NCBI RefSeq assembly: GCF_901709675.1
Contig: NC_051097.1
Location: 12,032,539-12,096,538 of the forward strand
Length of the DNA: 64,000 nucleotides
Reading direction: 5' to 3'
Origin: Syngnathus acus
Taxonomy: Eukaryota; Chordata; Actinopteri; Syngnathiformes; Syngnathidae
In this document: positions 1 through 14,800 of the stretch, piece after piece
How the letters are laid out: each line of letters opens with the position of its first letter
How positions within the stretch are numbered: the stretch's first letter is position 1
Program-made: the position numbers and the translations under genes
The notes under the pieces: generated by a model
Database searches by the model: none
Seen by the model: the letters and a program-made list of their open reading frames with translations, nothing else
Told to the model about the DNA's origin: nothing

Positions 1-614
1 GCGAGAAGGCCCGAAGCGAGGAGGAGCCTGGTGTCCGATCCACAGGAACGTGGCAGCGGGCCAAGAGCGCCGGCGCGGGGGAAACCTCGGACTCCGCCGG
101 CCAGGCCGCCGACTCGGAGGAAGTGTGGGTACGCCTGGAAGATTGTCCCGTCAACAACCCGCGCTCGGCGTCCTCGTGCTCGGCGCGCTCTCCCAATGCC
201 CCGCCTGTCATTCCAGGCCTTGTCCCTTCCAAAATCTCCTCCTCCTCCTCCTCCTCCTTGTCCACCTCCTCCACCAACCTGAACTTACGGCGCAGCTGCG
301 ACAGCTTGGACGACAAGCCGGCGGCGGCACCGGAGCGCCTTCAGCAGCGCCTTCAGCAGCAGCAGCAGCAGCAGCAGCGCAGTGGTGCCGTGGCCGCCAG
401 GGTCAGCCCCTTTAACTACACGCCCAGTCCCAGGAAGAGCAACCCTGACTCGGCTGCCTCCACATCACCCTCTGCTGCCACATCCAGCGCACCTGCACCT
501 GCCAGGCCCTCGCTTATCCCTACCCCCGTCACCAAAAAGCGGGAGCCCAAGGGTGGCGAAGGAGGCTGTGCTGGCGGCGGCGAACACGGCTCCTATATTG
601 TCACGTCGGTATGA
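1..614 (+). CDS. apc: APC C-terminal end (partial)
   Basis: The last part of the large terminal exon of adenomatous polyposis coli, the Wnt-pathway scaffold that also binds microtubules. Codons run from base 3 to a TGA at 612-614; the gene begins outside the window. Visible motifs are EEVWVRLEDCPVNNPRS (the family has EDVWVRIEDCPINNPRS), a Ser run, a Gln run coded by CAG at about 354-379, VSPFNYTPSPRKS with SLIPTPVTKKRE (EB1-binding basic tail), and the extreme C-terminus SYIVTSV, the PDZ ligand that binds DLG-type proteins. The ending fits APC better than my memory of APC2. The stretch between the two conserved blocks is shorter and more repetitive than in mammals. A polyadenylation signal AATAAA lies at 836-841. 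Confidence 0.9.
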   Translation, partial: EKARSEEEPGVRSTGTWQRAKSAGAGETSDSAGQAADSEEVWVRLEDCPVNNPRSASSCSARSPNAPPVIPGLVPSKISSSSSSSLSTSSTNLNLRRSCDSLDDKPAAAPERLQQRLQQQQQQQQRSGAVAARVSPFNYTPSPRKSNPDSAASTSPSAATSSAPAPARPSLIPTPVTKKREPKGGEGGCAGGGEHGSYIVTSV

Positions 615-1924
615 AAGGCCCCTCCGTTTCAGAAAGCTCAATCAGGCTGTCATCTTTTTCTACCACTTAGGATGTGTAGCGCTTAGCTCGTCTTCCCGCA
701 TGCCCACCCAACCCCAAAAGAAGACGCCGTTCCCTTGAGACGATTCCGTTCGTGTGGACGCTGTGGATGTTTTCACTGACAAACACTGTAACGCCTAACT
801 TATTAATTTAAATGTTTTTGGCGACATAACGCAAGAATAAAAGTCAACGTTTTAGCTCAACACTTTTGTCGTGTATCCTGGGACTGCCAAGTCCCCCCAT
901 CATTATAGATTTGTTACATTATAAAATGCTCGTGTTTTTGTCCCAACGCTATGAAACGTTAGCGCAACACTTTCACGTCAAGATTTAAATGGATTTAGTG
1001 TTGCAACCGACGGTATTAAAATGAAACCATGTCGCAGTTAAAGAAGAGACCAAGTATCTGGAACAGTAGGTGGCGGTAATGCCCTGTTAGATGGCCAACC
1101 GCCGGACAATCCAAAAAGAAGAAGAAGCTAAGCGGAGCAAACTCAAGGTAATCCCTCTCCCCCCTCCCCTCCCCCTTGCGCATGCGTAAACCGGGGAGAG
1201 CAAACCTAATGGAAACGACTTCCGAGACAAAACACCCACGGGTTTTAAATGCACTTGTGGTGACATTTGCTCGTTTATTTACAGAACTATTACACTTACT
1301 CAACAATATGTGATTACCCGTGGTCACTGTGCTATTGTTTGTGGCAGAATCCATGTTGGTTTAGTAATCTTTTATTTCGAAATACATTCGGAAGTGGTCG
1401 TTGTTTGGGAAAAGCGCAACGCCGCTTCGCTGGACTCATCCATTTTCCTGGAAAAAAATCATTTTCCATTTGACTCTTTGCTACCCTCGACCGTCTTCAA
1501 ATGACATTCGAGACAATTCGGGGAGTTTGCTGAGCTGCCAGGATCGAAAAAGGTACATTTTTTTAGAGCTTTGTCAAATGCAAATGGGAGTGAGACAGCC
1601 GCAGCTTCTCGCGCGACGCCTTGTTGCTTTCTGTGCTACAAACGTGCGCGCGCGCGCGTTCACCCGCTCCTGCGTTGTTTATAATGCGTAATTAAGGAAC
1701 AAAAGCGCTTTGAGCACATGCTTCTGAACTATGTTCGTTTCAGTGCTACTCGGATTGAGTTTAGCGGGGCCCAGGTCTCGCGAGAAGTCTACGCCATGTT
1801 TCGCGTCAAATATGACGTCACCGGTTTAACCCCCCCACCACCCCCACCTCTCTATTGCATGTAGTCATGCTGGCCCTTCCCCCGCCGGGAGTGACGCCTC
1901 CTGCACCCCCATCAGCTGACAACA
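615..1924. other. apc 3' UTR and intergenic region to the next promoter
   Basis: The apc 3' UTR with AATAAA at 836-841, followed by AT-rich sequence without a convincing gene. Around 1067-1130 a short stretch (GTGGCGGTAATGC, then GCCAACCGCC, then AAGAAGAAG) resembles a repeat seen near many teleost genes, but I cannot name it. A GC-rich part from about 1600 leads into the promoter of the next gene. Confidence 0.5.
1776..1785. promoter_or_regulatory. TCTCGCGAGA palindrome in the promoter of the prr14-like gene
   Basis: A perfect 10-bp palindrome TCTCGCGAGA lies 140 bp upstream of the candidate first ATG at 1925. This element is known from TATA-less CpG-rich vertebrate promoters, where BANP binds it. 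A CRE-like TGACGTCA follows near 1813. Its promoter role is inferred from position. Confidence 0.55.
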
Positions 1925-4449
<2,525 letters not shown>

Positions 4450-5022
4450 GCGCACTTCCTGTGGAAAAGTTGTTAAAGTGAAACGTGTATATTTTTGGAA
4501 TGAATAAAGTTTGCTCAAGTGGTCTCAAACTCGCAAACTTGCTTCTCTCAGAAATCTCCATCAGATTGAAGAAAAGATGGGGACCCGTGCAGACCAAGAA
4601 ATGGACTGGTCGATGTCAAGTTCAGAGCACATTTTGACAAAGAATGGACTGGACCAGTCACGAGTCAATACAAAACGGTGTGGTCGACCGCTGCTATTTG
4701 TGGAGGGGGGTGGCGATTTAAAGGGGGGGGCAACAATGAATACTGGTTTCCCGAATCAACGGGGACGGGGGGAAATGCGGTGTGACGAATCCGCGCGTCC
4801 CAAATCGACAAATTGACTGTGCTGCGCTTAGTTGGCATTGTTCTTCATTTGAACAGCAGGGGGTGGTGTTGCGCCAAATAGCACCCAAATAAGCGTCGTG
4901 GAAGAAATCGTCGTGACTTCAATAGACCTACGCTTTCCAGAAAGAAAACTCTTGTGTTTTGAAATCAATCCATTTTTATCCCTCCCGGAGTCCACAGATG
5001 ACCGGACGCGCATTTCCTCTCC
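4450..5022. other. Intergenic region between the prr14-like gene and mocs2
   Basis: Contains the AATAAA of the upstream gene at 4503-4508 and then unannotated sequence with the short mocs2 promoter region. I see no gene here. Confidence 0.5.
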
Positions 5023-5867
5023 ATGACTGCGCGCGTGAGTTTCTGATTGCCGCCAGCGACGCGTTTAAAATAGTCCAAAAGGTTCTTCTCTTGTCTTTCG
5101 ACTGCATTCTGATGCTAGTCGAACAAACCAGGAGCCAAAACTCCGAACAACGTCGCGTACTTTGAGCACTTCTACATGTTGCAAAAAAAAAAAAAAGGAA
5201 CATTGGCTCACTTCAGCTCAAGATCACGTGGCGTGAGCGTCCACGAGATAAGCACGAGATCTGCGCTTCTCCTAAGACCGCATGGTGACCGATGGCGGGC
5301 GAGCGAGCGAGCGGTTCAGGGCATTTCTCTAGAAATGTTGTGAAAGTCATCTTTTAGGAAACGGCGACTTCAAGGAAGAGTTTTGCACAATTTCGTCTAT
5401 TCTTTTCAAATATTGTGGCAAATGATTGCCATGGCCCAATGGAAGCCATATTTGAAAGAGAGGCCAATCATTCCGATTGCCTGGCTGGCAGTTGTGCTTG
5501 CATTGGAGAACCTCTGCGTGACCAAGTGCGCGTGCTCTAGGTGTGCGTCTTGTACTTTGCTGAGAGCGCCGAGCTCAGCGGCCTGCGTGAGGAGCCCTTA
5601 CAAGTGGACACGCCAATCAGCAGTCGGGACCTTTGGACTCACTTGCTAGGACAACACCCCAGGTTGGAGCCGAGCGCAGCCGAGCGGAGCGGAATGGGGG
5701 CCTCATGCGTCTGATGTGCGTGCGTGCGCGCGCACAGGTTGCGGGCCTTGCAGGGGCACGTTGTGTTGGCCGTGCGCCATCAGTACGTCGCCGTCGACGA
5801 CCGGGAGCCGCTGACGCTGCGAGACGGAGACGAGATCGCCGTGGTGCCGCCGCTGAGCGGAGGATGA
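5023..5867 (+). CDS. mocs2: Molybdopterin synthase small subunit, MOCS2A
   Basis: First reading frame of the bicistronic MOCS2 message. MOCS2A is a ubiquitin-fold sulfur carrier; its C-terminal Gly-Gly is made a thiocarboxylate that donates sulfur to precursor Z in molybdenum cofactor synthesis. Exons: 5023-5034, 5541-5662, 5738-5867, giving 87 aa (human 88). VLYFAESAELSG opens the fold and DEIAVVPPLSGG ends it with the required Gly-Gly. Exon 2 cannot extend upstream because an in-frame TAG lies directly before 5541. The four-codon first exon (MTAR, donor GTGAGT at 5035) is inferred because it supplies an ATG in the needed phase. The stop TGA at 5865-5867 overlaps the MOCS2B start codon. Confidence 0.85.
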
Positions 5868-6904
5868 GCAGCCCATCGCCGCCCATCGTGAGCTTCTTAG
5901 AACCCTTCATTGCGCAATAAGAATCGCAACATGCTAGCATGGCGTAAGGACACTCATTGTCTTTGCGTCGCAACGTTGCTGACAATGAACATGGACACCA
6001 TCGTAAGAGCCTCTGAGCGCCGCCTCCCTTCCCCTCCTCACAGAGGGCACGTCCGCAACAATGCTATCTGACAAACGTTTGCCGCCACAATCATAGTCCA
6101 TAAGCTAACCGTGGTAACAATGGCGCCCTAATTGTCTCCCTCCTCTCATCCGCCATCTTCCCTGGCAAGGCGGCGGCAGCAGCAGAGGCGGCGCGGGACA
6201 TCTTCCAGCTGAGCCGCCATCGGCTGTCCGTCGACAATGTGGTGGCAGCCGTCGCCAGCGTCTCCTGCGGCGCCATTTCTCTCTTCGTAGGTACTGGTGC
6301 CATCGCTTGCTCCCTGCCGAGGCCCGGGATAAGATGCGGCGTCCCTCGTCGCAGGTACCACGCGCCAGGACCGGTCGGACGGCGGGAAGGTGATCGGTCT
6401 GGAGTACGAGGCGTACGAGTCCATGGTCCGGTCGGAGCTGGCCGAGCTGTGCCAGCGCCTGCGGGCGCGTTGGCCCGACCTCGTGCACATCTGCGTGCAC
6501 CATCGCCTCGGGTCGCACCAACGCCGCAACTCCGGGCCGCCGCGAACGCTCCGCTCTTAACCCGGCGCTCTGCTCCGCTCCTTCCTCCCTCAGGTGGGTG
6601 GCTGTGGGAGAGGCCAGCGTGGTGGCAGCCGTCTCGTCTCCGCACCGCCGCCAAGGCCAGCAGGCCCTCGCTAACCTGCTGGACGGCCTGAAGGCCAACG
6701 TGCCCGTGTGGAAGAAGGTCAGGATGGCTCTGCCTGCTGGTTGGCCGGCCGGCCGACTCGACCCGTCTGGTCACCCGAGCTCACCTCTCGCCCGCTCCGC
6801 AGGAAGTGTACGAGGATCGCGGGAGCAGCTGGAAGGAAAACGCCGAGTGTGCCTGGGCCAGTTGCCACGGCAGCCACACCGCTTCCACACCCATGGATCA
6901 ATAA
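5864..6904 (+). CDS. mocs2: Molybdopterin synthase large subunit, MOCS2B
   Basis: Second frame of the same message, the catalytic subunit that moves two sulfurs onto precursor Z to form molybdopterin. Exons: 5864-5887, 6170-6290, 6355-6511, 6594-6717, 6803-6904, all in phase, 175 aa. Conserved blocks are CGAISLFVGTTR, GLEYEAYESM, HHRLGWVAVGEASVV, VPVWKKEVYED and SSWKENAECAWAS. The fourth block has HRLG-W where mammals have HRLG-L. ATG at 5864 overlaps the MOCS2A stop as ATGA, so translation needs reinitiation, leaky scanning or alternative splicing, as described for human MOCS2. The stop TAA at 6902-6904 lies inside the hexamer AATAAA (6900-6905), so a very short 3' UTR is possible. Confidence 0.9.
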
Positions 6905-7648
6905 AGAAGGCAAACTTGTCATTCTGGCGGCCAATCACTTGTTTGTCCACATAAGTCCGTTGTCATACAGATTGGGACATTGCCCTGTGACCAGTCGCCG
7001 CCCCCTGTGTCCATGTGCAGCTGTTTGTCAAATCACATTGAGTCGCAAACGCCAGCCAGCGTGTCATCATGAGAGAAAAGTGAAATCACGCGTCGGAGGA
7101 GTGAAAGGCGAGCGAGAGAGATTTTCTTCGTCCTCCCCGCCAAGCCTCCGTTTAGTTTTTTTCTTTCTTTTTAGTTAGTTTGTTTGTTTCCGGCGGGCGA
7201 GGACGAAGGTGTCAGCGTGACGTCGCGAGACGTGACGCTCGCTCAGCCGGGTTGCGGATTGACCCTGACCGGAAGCGCTCATCAACTCCGCCCCCTCCCC
7301 GCCCACGCAGGTCAGCTGATCAACTGCGGGTCTGCTGACTGTCAAGCGGCTTCGGCTCGGCCGCGCGCGGTGGGACTGAGAGCGGTCCCCGGCGGACGGA
7401 GTCCTCGTCTCGTCTGTCTTCCTGCTCGGATCTCCGGACTGGCCGCTTGGTGTCGAGTGGATTTCAAGACTGGATCTGTCGGCCGAATCTTTGACCTCAG
7501 TCTCCAGCTGCGCTCGCTCGGCGCACCTTTGCCCGGGGCGGGACCCCACTCCTCGTTTCCCTCCTCCTGCTCCCGGCGGCCGGCTGGCCCGGCCGTCCAT
7601 CCACACGCCCGTCCGGCGTGCCTCCCTCCCCGCCTTCTGCGTATCACC
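6905..7648. other. mocs2 3' end and ugcg promoter / 5' UTR
   Basis: No gene seen. The right half (about 7190-7648) is GC-rich with CGCGAGACGTGACG-like motifs and is the likely ugcg promoter and 5' UTR. Confidence 0.5.
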
Positions 7649-9650
7649 ATGGGTCTGGCGGAGGTCGCCATGCAGGGCCTTGCCGTGTTCGGCTTGCTGC
7701 TGTTCGTCGTGCTGTGGCTCATGCACTTCATGTCCATCATTTACGTGTGAGTTCGCCACGCTCTGCCTTCGCTTACCTTACCTTACCTTACCTTACCTTA
7801 CCTTACCTTAGCCTAGCCTAGCCTGGCTTACGTTAGCCTACTCTATGTTAGCTTAGCCGAGCCCAGCCCACCGCGGGCAGGCCGGCCGGCACCGCTAGCT
7901 AACTTAAATCCCGCTGGTCTGGCTGGAAGTGCTCCGACCTTGTGTTTTCATTTTAGATATTGGATAAAACGGACATTAAAAAAAAGTGTCATTATGTTTG
8001 GGGCTGGGCGTAGGGTAGCTAGCCGGTCGGTCAGCGCCGGCCGACGGAGATTTTTTTTTCATCCTATACCGAGTGAATATTTTGGACATCGGCGTTGCTG
8101 AAGCCGACCTAAATGCTTTGCTTACTTTCTATAAAGCCTTAAACTACTCTAAAGTAGGGTAGCCCAACCGAACCGCGTTAAGCTACATTGAATAGCCAAA
8201 CGGCAGGCAGGTACATTTATTAGTAAACATCTTGTACCCATTTTGTATGGTGCGAGGGGGACAAATGACTTTTGGCTTGGTCAGCCATTCATCGCTCGCT
8301 CGCTGGCTCACTCTCAAAACAACGGAACTGTGGCTTTTCACCTGATCTTTTTAAAAATTCTTTGAGTCCTGGCGAAAACAATCGGCAGACCAATGGATAA
8401 GTAGACAGGCCTTTGCCGTCCTCCAAACGACCTCTGACCCCGTCCGTCCTTCTGTTGTCAGGCGCCTGCGTCTGCACAAGAAGAGGCCGGAGGTGCAGCC
8501 GCCGGCAGGCGTGTCCCTGCTCAAGCCGCTCAAGGGCGTGGACGCTAACCTCATCTCCAACCTGGAGACCTTCTTCACCATGGACTACCCCAAGGTAGCT
8601 GACCCCCCCCAACCTCTGGAACCGTGTGCGTACACGCATGTTGTAATCTCGCGTGTGTGCGTGCAGTACGAGGTGCTGATGTGCGTTCAGGACCAGGACG
8701 ACCCCGCCGTGGACGTATGCAAGAAGCTGCTGGGCAAATATCCCAACGTGGACGCTCGCCTCTTCATCGGTAACCACTTGCGACGCCCTCACATTGAAAC
8801 GCTCTCTTGCCTGTGTGCGGCCCGCTCTGTCTGCGGTCTGCGTCTTAATGGGCGGCCCTTCCAGGCCCTCGGTACTGAGCAATTTGAGGCCATCTAACTG
8901 GGCCAACTAAGTCTCCATCTTGGCCCAAATGTGGACCTGACCCAACGCCTGTCTCTGGCAGGGGGCAAGAAAGTGGGCATCAACCCCAAGATCAACAACT
9001 TGATGCCAGGCTACGAGAGCGCCAAGTACGGCCTGGTGTGGATCTGCGACAGCGGCATCCGAGGTCGTCCGGCGCCACCTTGACCCTGCGCCGTCTGAGC
9101 TGCGGCCCCGTGCTAACGCCAATGCTAACTGTGTGTGACTGCAGTGAAAGCTGACACCCTGACCGATCTGACCAATCAGATGACCGAGAAGGTGGGCCTG
9201 GTGCACGGCCTGCCGTATGTCGCCGACCGCCAGGGCTTCGCCGCCACCCTGGAGCAGGTGAGGCTCGCCAGCGGGACGCCCAGTTAGCTTGAGAAGGCGC
9301 ATCAGCACCGCGCTAACTCCCGTGAGGCTGACTAGCGGAGCGGCCCGAGATCGCCTAACGAGAGGCAAACTGGTCGGCAGGTCTACTTCGGGACGTCGCA
9401 CCCTCGCTCGTACATTTCGGCCAACGTGATGGGCATCAAGTGCGTGACGGGCATGTCGTGTCTGATGCGCAAGGATGTCCTGGACCAGGCCGGCGGACTG
9501 GTGGCTTTTGCGCAGTACATCGCTGAAGATTACTTCATGGCCAAGGCCATCGCCGACAGGTACGCGCACACGCTCGGGCTCTTTTTTTCATGCACTACCA
9601 CACTGACTGGCTTTCTGTCACACACACACAAACGCCCCCGCTCACTCACA

Positions 9651-9695
<45 letters not shown>

Positions 9696-10489
9696 CGAGA
9701 ATGTACGCAGGCCGGCATCTCCAGCAGCAACGCTGTTAAGCGTTTTGCGTTGGAATCGGGTGCGTGTCGGCTACACAAGTTAACGCGGCGCTTGCGGGCG
9801 GGGCCCCGGCCCGATTGGTCTTGCGCAGAGGCTGGAAGTTCTCCATGGCGACGCAGGTGGCCTTGCAGAATTCGGGCTCCTACTCCATCGGCCAGTTCCA
9901 GTCACGCTTGATCAGGTGAACGCCGTGAGCATCATGACCATGCGGAGGCGCTCTAACTTCCTCCCTTGGTCCATGGCAGGTGGACCAAGCTGCGCATCAA
10001 CATGCTTCCGGGCACCGTGCTGGAACCCGTCTCCGAGTGCTTCCTGGCCAGCCTCATTATTGGCTGGGCCGCGCATCACCTTTTCAGGTTTTGTCTGCCG
10101 GCCGCCAGACCGAGCCGGCGCTCTGTCGCACTCCGCTGGTCATTCAAATGTTGTTTGTGTCCGCTTGTGTAGATGGGACATGATGGTGTTCTTCATGTGT
10201 CATTGTTTGGCGTGGTTCATCGCCGACTACGTCCAACTGACCGGAGTTCAGGTGCGTACCCGATGAGTCCGCCTCGCCGAAGCTATTTGTCATTCATCGT
10301 GTTTTGACGGGCGGGCAGGGCGGGCCGCCGAGCTTCTCCAAGCTGGACTTTGCCGTGGCGTGGTTCATCCGCGAGTCCATGGCGGTGCAGATCTTCCTGT
10401 CGGCACTTTGGGATCCCACCATCAGCTGGCGGACCGGCCGGTACCGGCTCCGATGCGGCGGCACGGCCGAGGAGATCCTGGACGTGTAG
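7649..10489 (+). CDS. ugcg: Ceramide glucosyltransferase (UGCG)
   Basis: Golgi membrane glycosyltransferase (GT21) that moves glucose from UDP-glucose to ceramide, the first step of glucosylceramide-based glycosphingolipids. Ten coding exons join in phase: 7649-7746, 8462-8594, 8667-8769, 8962-9063, 9145-9257, 9381-9559, 9829-9915, 9980-10087, 10173-10251, 10319-10489; 390 aa (human 394). The N-terminal signal anchor contains [17 protein letters not shown]. Catalytic D1, D2 and D3 motifs are seen as the Asp in [10 protein letters not shown], the Asp in CDSGIR and EDYF, followed by the (Q/R)xxRW motif in SRLIRW. Cytosolic C-terminal hydrophobic segments follow, and the protein ends [12 protein letters not shown] as in mammals. 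Intron 1 contains CTTAC repeats. AATAAA signals are at 11217-11222 and 11462-11467. Confidence 0.97.
7770..7811 (+). repeat. CTTAC pentanucleotide repeat
   Basis: A run of about eight CTTAC units just after the exon 1 donor of ugcg, decaying into GCCTA-like units to the right. Confidence 0.9.
9653..9692 (+). repeat. (AC)n microsatellite in ugcg intron
   Basis: A run of CA dinucleotides in the intron after exon 6. Confidence 0.9.
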
Positions 10490-11803
10490 CTGCTGTCGCG
10501 GAGACCCCTGCGTGTTTCTTTCTTTGTTTGTTTGTTTGGAGACTATTTATGTTCCTTTTGGTGCTAATGTTAGCAAAGAAGCAGTGGCACAAGAGTGTGG
10601 CCCTGCCCTGCCCGGCCAACCCGCCCGCCCGCCCACGGTACTCCCCGCTTTCCGTGGAAACGCTGAACAACGTGAAGGGACAAGACGCCACCCGAGCGGT
10701 CAGATCAGGAGGCGGCGCTGTCAGCCGTCTTTTTGTATTTGTCTTTTCTTTGTAACTAAACTATTCCGACGGCGTTACGCTCGTGTGAGGAGCGCCGCAC
10801 GCAGTGTTATGTGTCGTATCATTTCATGTCGACTAACTCGCGTGTACGTGTGTCAGTGTAGAGCAGAGTGGGGCGGCCCCCCCCCCCCCCCCCCCCCCCC
10901 CCCCGAAGCGCTGCTGAGTGGCCGCCGCCGCCGCTTGACTGCAAACTCGCACGGGGGTTCGAATGCGCTAGCCGCTGCGGCTGGAGAGCGATACGTCGCG
11001 AATCCAGCCAGCCAGTGCACAGATGGAAAAACAATTGGAGCACAAGGTGACGGGCAATTGGTTTAGAATAGGGATGTCCAAACTACTGCTCCGGGACCAT
11101 TGACAACCTGCCTGCCATCTATTGTGCAGTGTCAACTGGAAGCGCTTATCCAGCAGTTTCTCCAATTAACTTGAGATGCGTCATTACTTACTTGCTTGAT
11201 TGAGTTTAGCCTTTGGAATAAACTATTGCCCATGAATTTTAAAGTGGCACTTGCATCCTTCCATTTTGACGTATGTGGAACAGGTCGAGGGGAGCGCTGG
11301 TCGAGCGTCACAGAGAGTTAGCCTTATCAAATAGCAGAGACAACAGGGTATGGCCTGATGGCGTCACTCTTGAACGTGCCAGGCTGTCTGTCGTCCAATG
11401 AGACGTTTCACATCTCAGCTTATCGACCAATCACACTGCACAATTGAATTGTCACGTCAACAATAAAGTTTTTTCTTTAAAAAGGACCCTCACTGCGTGT
11501 ACGCGTGACATTTGCTAACATGATTGTGCGACCCACCACACAGAATGGCCGCAGCTCAGCTCAAAGTGCGTCTTTTCCCTTTGTTTGATTCCCTTTTGGA
11601 TGCGCGTTCGTGAACGTGTGCGACGTCTCAACGAATCGTGGGGATCTTTGGCAGGAGACCGGAAATGGAGCCGGCTGGCCGGCCAGGGAGGGACGGACTT
11701 CCGGTTGCCTTCACTGGGTGAAAGGTGGACGAAAAGTCGTTTGTCCTCTTCCCTCCTGTGTATTTTGTTCACCGTCGCCCCGCGGTTGTTTTTCGGAGTG
11801 GCC
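10490..11803. other. ugcg 3' UTR and hsdl2 promoter region
   Basis: Contains the ugcg 3' UTR, a 28-base C homopolymer at 10877-10904, AATAAA at 11217-11222 and 11462-11467, and then the region before the hsdl2 start with CpG-rich sequence at about 11620-11800. No further gene seen. Confidence 0.55.
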
Positions 11804-14800
11804 ATGCTTCCAAACGGCGGGTGAGTTCGCAGCCGCCCTCTTGGACAACTTCACGTGCTATTAAAACAGACAAATCACCCTCAAAAGTGTCAAGCAACGC
11901 TGACACTGATGGTTGTTGTGCTTTTACTAAACGTTAGCACCGAGTGTCCGAGTCGTTCAGGCTTAGCTTAGCACAGTACTTTTCAATTACTGCCCCCCCC
12001 CTTTTGTCTCAACGACTATAAATTGAATCTAATTAACATGGTAAATGAGGTGACGCGCCCCGCCGCCACCTTTTGAGAAGCACGTGCTCGCTCGCATGAC
12101 TTTAGCAATAGCTTTGTCCTCATTGGCACAGCTGCGCTTTGTCACCGGTGATTGACGTCCGTCCAAGCCTGTATTGATCGCCAAGGCACATCAAGTAGGG
12201 ACGGGACAAAATAAAAACCCAGATCGTCTCCACACTGAAGGCTTGCATGAGCCAAGCAGATCAGGAGAACTTTTCCCCTCTTTTCTTGAAATAGTTCCAA
12301 ATGTAAATGTACGTTCTCGTAGCAATTTTGCTCTGCAGCTGTTATTTGCTCGGCTTTGCTTCTGACTGTGGCTCGTTTTCTGAGAGCCCTCAAGCGGATG
12401 CACCAAAGGCCTGTGGCTTGCTTTATATGGCCAAAGAAGGATTTGGTGTGGCCCTTCCTTCCTTCCTTCCTTCCTTCCTTCCTTCCTTCCTTCCTTCCTT
12501 CCTTCCTTCCTCCCTCGCGAGTGATAGCCCTCCCGCGTCTCGTTTCTGCGCAGGAAGTTGGCAGGCCGCACGCTGTTCATCACGGGCGCAAGCCGTGGCA
12601 TCGGCAAGGCCATCGCCCTGAAGGCCGCCAGAGACGGCGCCAACGTGGTCATCGCCGCCAAGACGGCGCAGGCTCACCCCAAGCTGCCCGGCACCATCTA
12701 CAGCGCCGCGCAGGAGGGTGCGTTGGCCCGTCAGCGAGCGAGCGTGTGCGTGGCCAGGCCCCAACCTGACCTTTTGGCCCTTTTCCTCTGCAGTGGAGAA
12801 CTTGGGCGGGAAAGCGCTGCCGTGCGTGGTGGACATCCGAGACGAGCGACAAGTTGAAGACGCCGTTCGGAAAGCCGTTGACAAGTTTGGAGGTCGGGAA
12901 GGCTTTGAACTCCAAAACGGGCCGCGAATCCCCAACCGGGAACCAGGCTGACATTGCGAATGACCGCAGAGGCGACGGGCTCGCGGCTGTCCGTCCGCCC
13001 GCCCGCCCGCCCGCCCGCCCGCTCCATGGTTCCGATATGTTGACCGAAGCGATGAATCGAGTAGAGACGACCGCAAATCTGCAAAAGCATCCATTTGAAG
13101 CCATCCGCTCTTGAGATGATTATTTGCCCACAAAAATGAGAGCCTTTTCAAATTACCCAACAATACGCTAACGTGCGCTTGCCACTCGCTTCGGCGACTC
13201 ACTGCGCAGTCGACGGTGATTTTTATTTTGTACAAAAGTGCCACGATATGGAGGGATCGCTAACGCGGTGTGCCGGCTTTGTCATCTCGGTCGCCAGGCA
13301 TCGACGTCTTGGTGAACAACGCCAGCGCCATCAGCCTGACGGGAACCTTGTCAACGCCCATGAAGAAGGTGGACCTCATGCTAGGAATCAACCTGAGAGG
13401 AACATACATGACGTACGTACCAAGCCACACGCACGCACGTGAGCGAGCCAGCCTCTTTTCTTGACGTCACTTTCAGTCCATTAGGAGTCTGCCACTTTTT
13501 TTGCCCTCCGTAACTGACCAATTTTGGGGTGCCAGGTCCAAGATGGTCATTCCGCACCTGCTCAAGAGTTCGTCTGCACACATCCTCAACTTGTCGCCGC
13601 CTCTCAACCTCAACCCCGTCTGGTTCAAGAACCACACAGGTGAGCAAGGCCACCCACTTTTTGTTGGATCCCGAGCGACTGATGCGCCGGTGACCGCGGA
13701 CGCACTGAAAGTTGATGACCGGCGGTACGGCTGGCACGCATAACCATAGCAACAGACCCGACGGGCGGCCGGGGTCGGGGCGATGATGATGAGTTGACAT
13801 TGCCCCCGTGTCGCACTCAGCCTACACCATGGCCAAGTACGGCATGTCCATGTGCGTCCTGGGGATGGCGGAAGAGTTCAGAGGTCAAATCGCCGTGAAC
13901 GCCCTTTGGCCGAGAACCGGTGAGCGAGGCGCGCTAACCTCGGCTAACGCGCCGGGCGCTCGCACGCTAACGGGAGCCGTGGCTTTGTGGCCGCAGCCAT
14001 CCAGACGGCGGCCATGGACATGCTGGGCGGCGAAGGCGTGGCCAAGCAGTGTCGTACTGCGGACATCATGGCGGACGCCGCCTACGCCGTCCTGACGCGG
14101 CCCAAAACCTTTACCGGTCACTTCCTGGTGGATGAGGACGTTCTGCGGGAGGAGGGGGTGCGAGACATGGATCAGTACGCCGTCCAGCCAGGTCGCTAGC
14201 TCGCTTCCTTGCACGCGGACTGGCCTGCCCTGCCTTGCCTTGCCCTGCCCTGTCCGCCGCAGTCTCACGCTGCCTTCTGATTGGTCCGCAGGTCACCCGC
14301 TCCTGCCCGACTTCTTTCTAGACGAGACCCCCGAGGCGCTGGCCCAGCAAATGGAGCAACACGGTAATGGTGGTCGCGCTTGCCTGCTTGCTGAATTTGG
14401 ATGATTGGCAGCTGATAGTGTTTGCTTCGTCGCTAGGGGCGACACCCGCCTTCAAGCCGCCGTCCGCGTCGGCCACGTCTTCTCCCGGCGGCCCCATAGA
14501 AAGCACGTTTGAGGTGATCCGAGGCGTACTCAACGAGGATCTGGTTAAGTCCACCAAGGCGCTCTACCGGTTTGACCTTTCAGGTGATTTCAATGTTGGA
14601 CGCCCACACGAAAAGGGGACGTCTCTCTCACCTGTCCCCCCCACCCCCTCTGGCAGGAGAACACGCAGGGGTTTGGTTCCTGGACTTGAAGAGCGGGGCG
14701 GGCAGCGCGGGGCCGGGCCAGCCGCACGCCGAGCCCGACGTGGTCATGACCATGGACTCGGCCGACTTTAGCAAAATGTTTGCGGGTGAGCGTTTCCACG

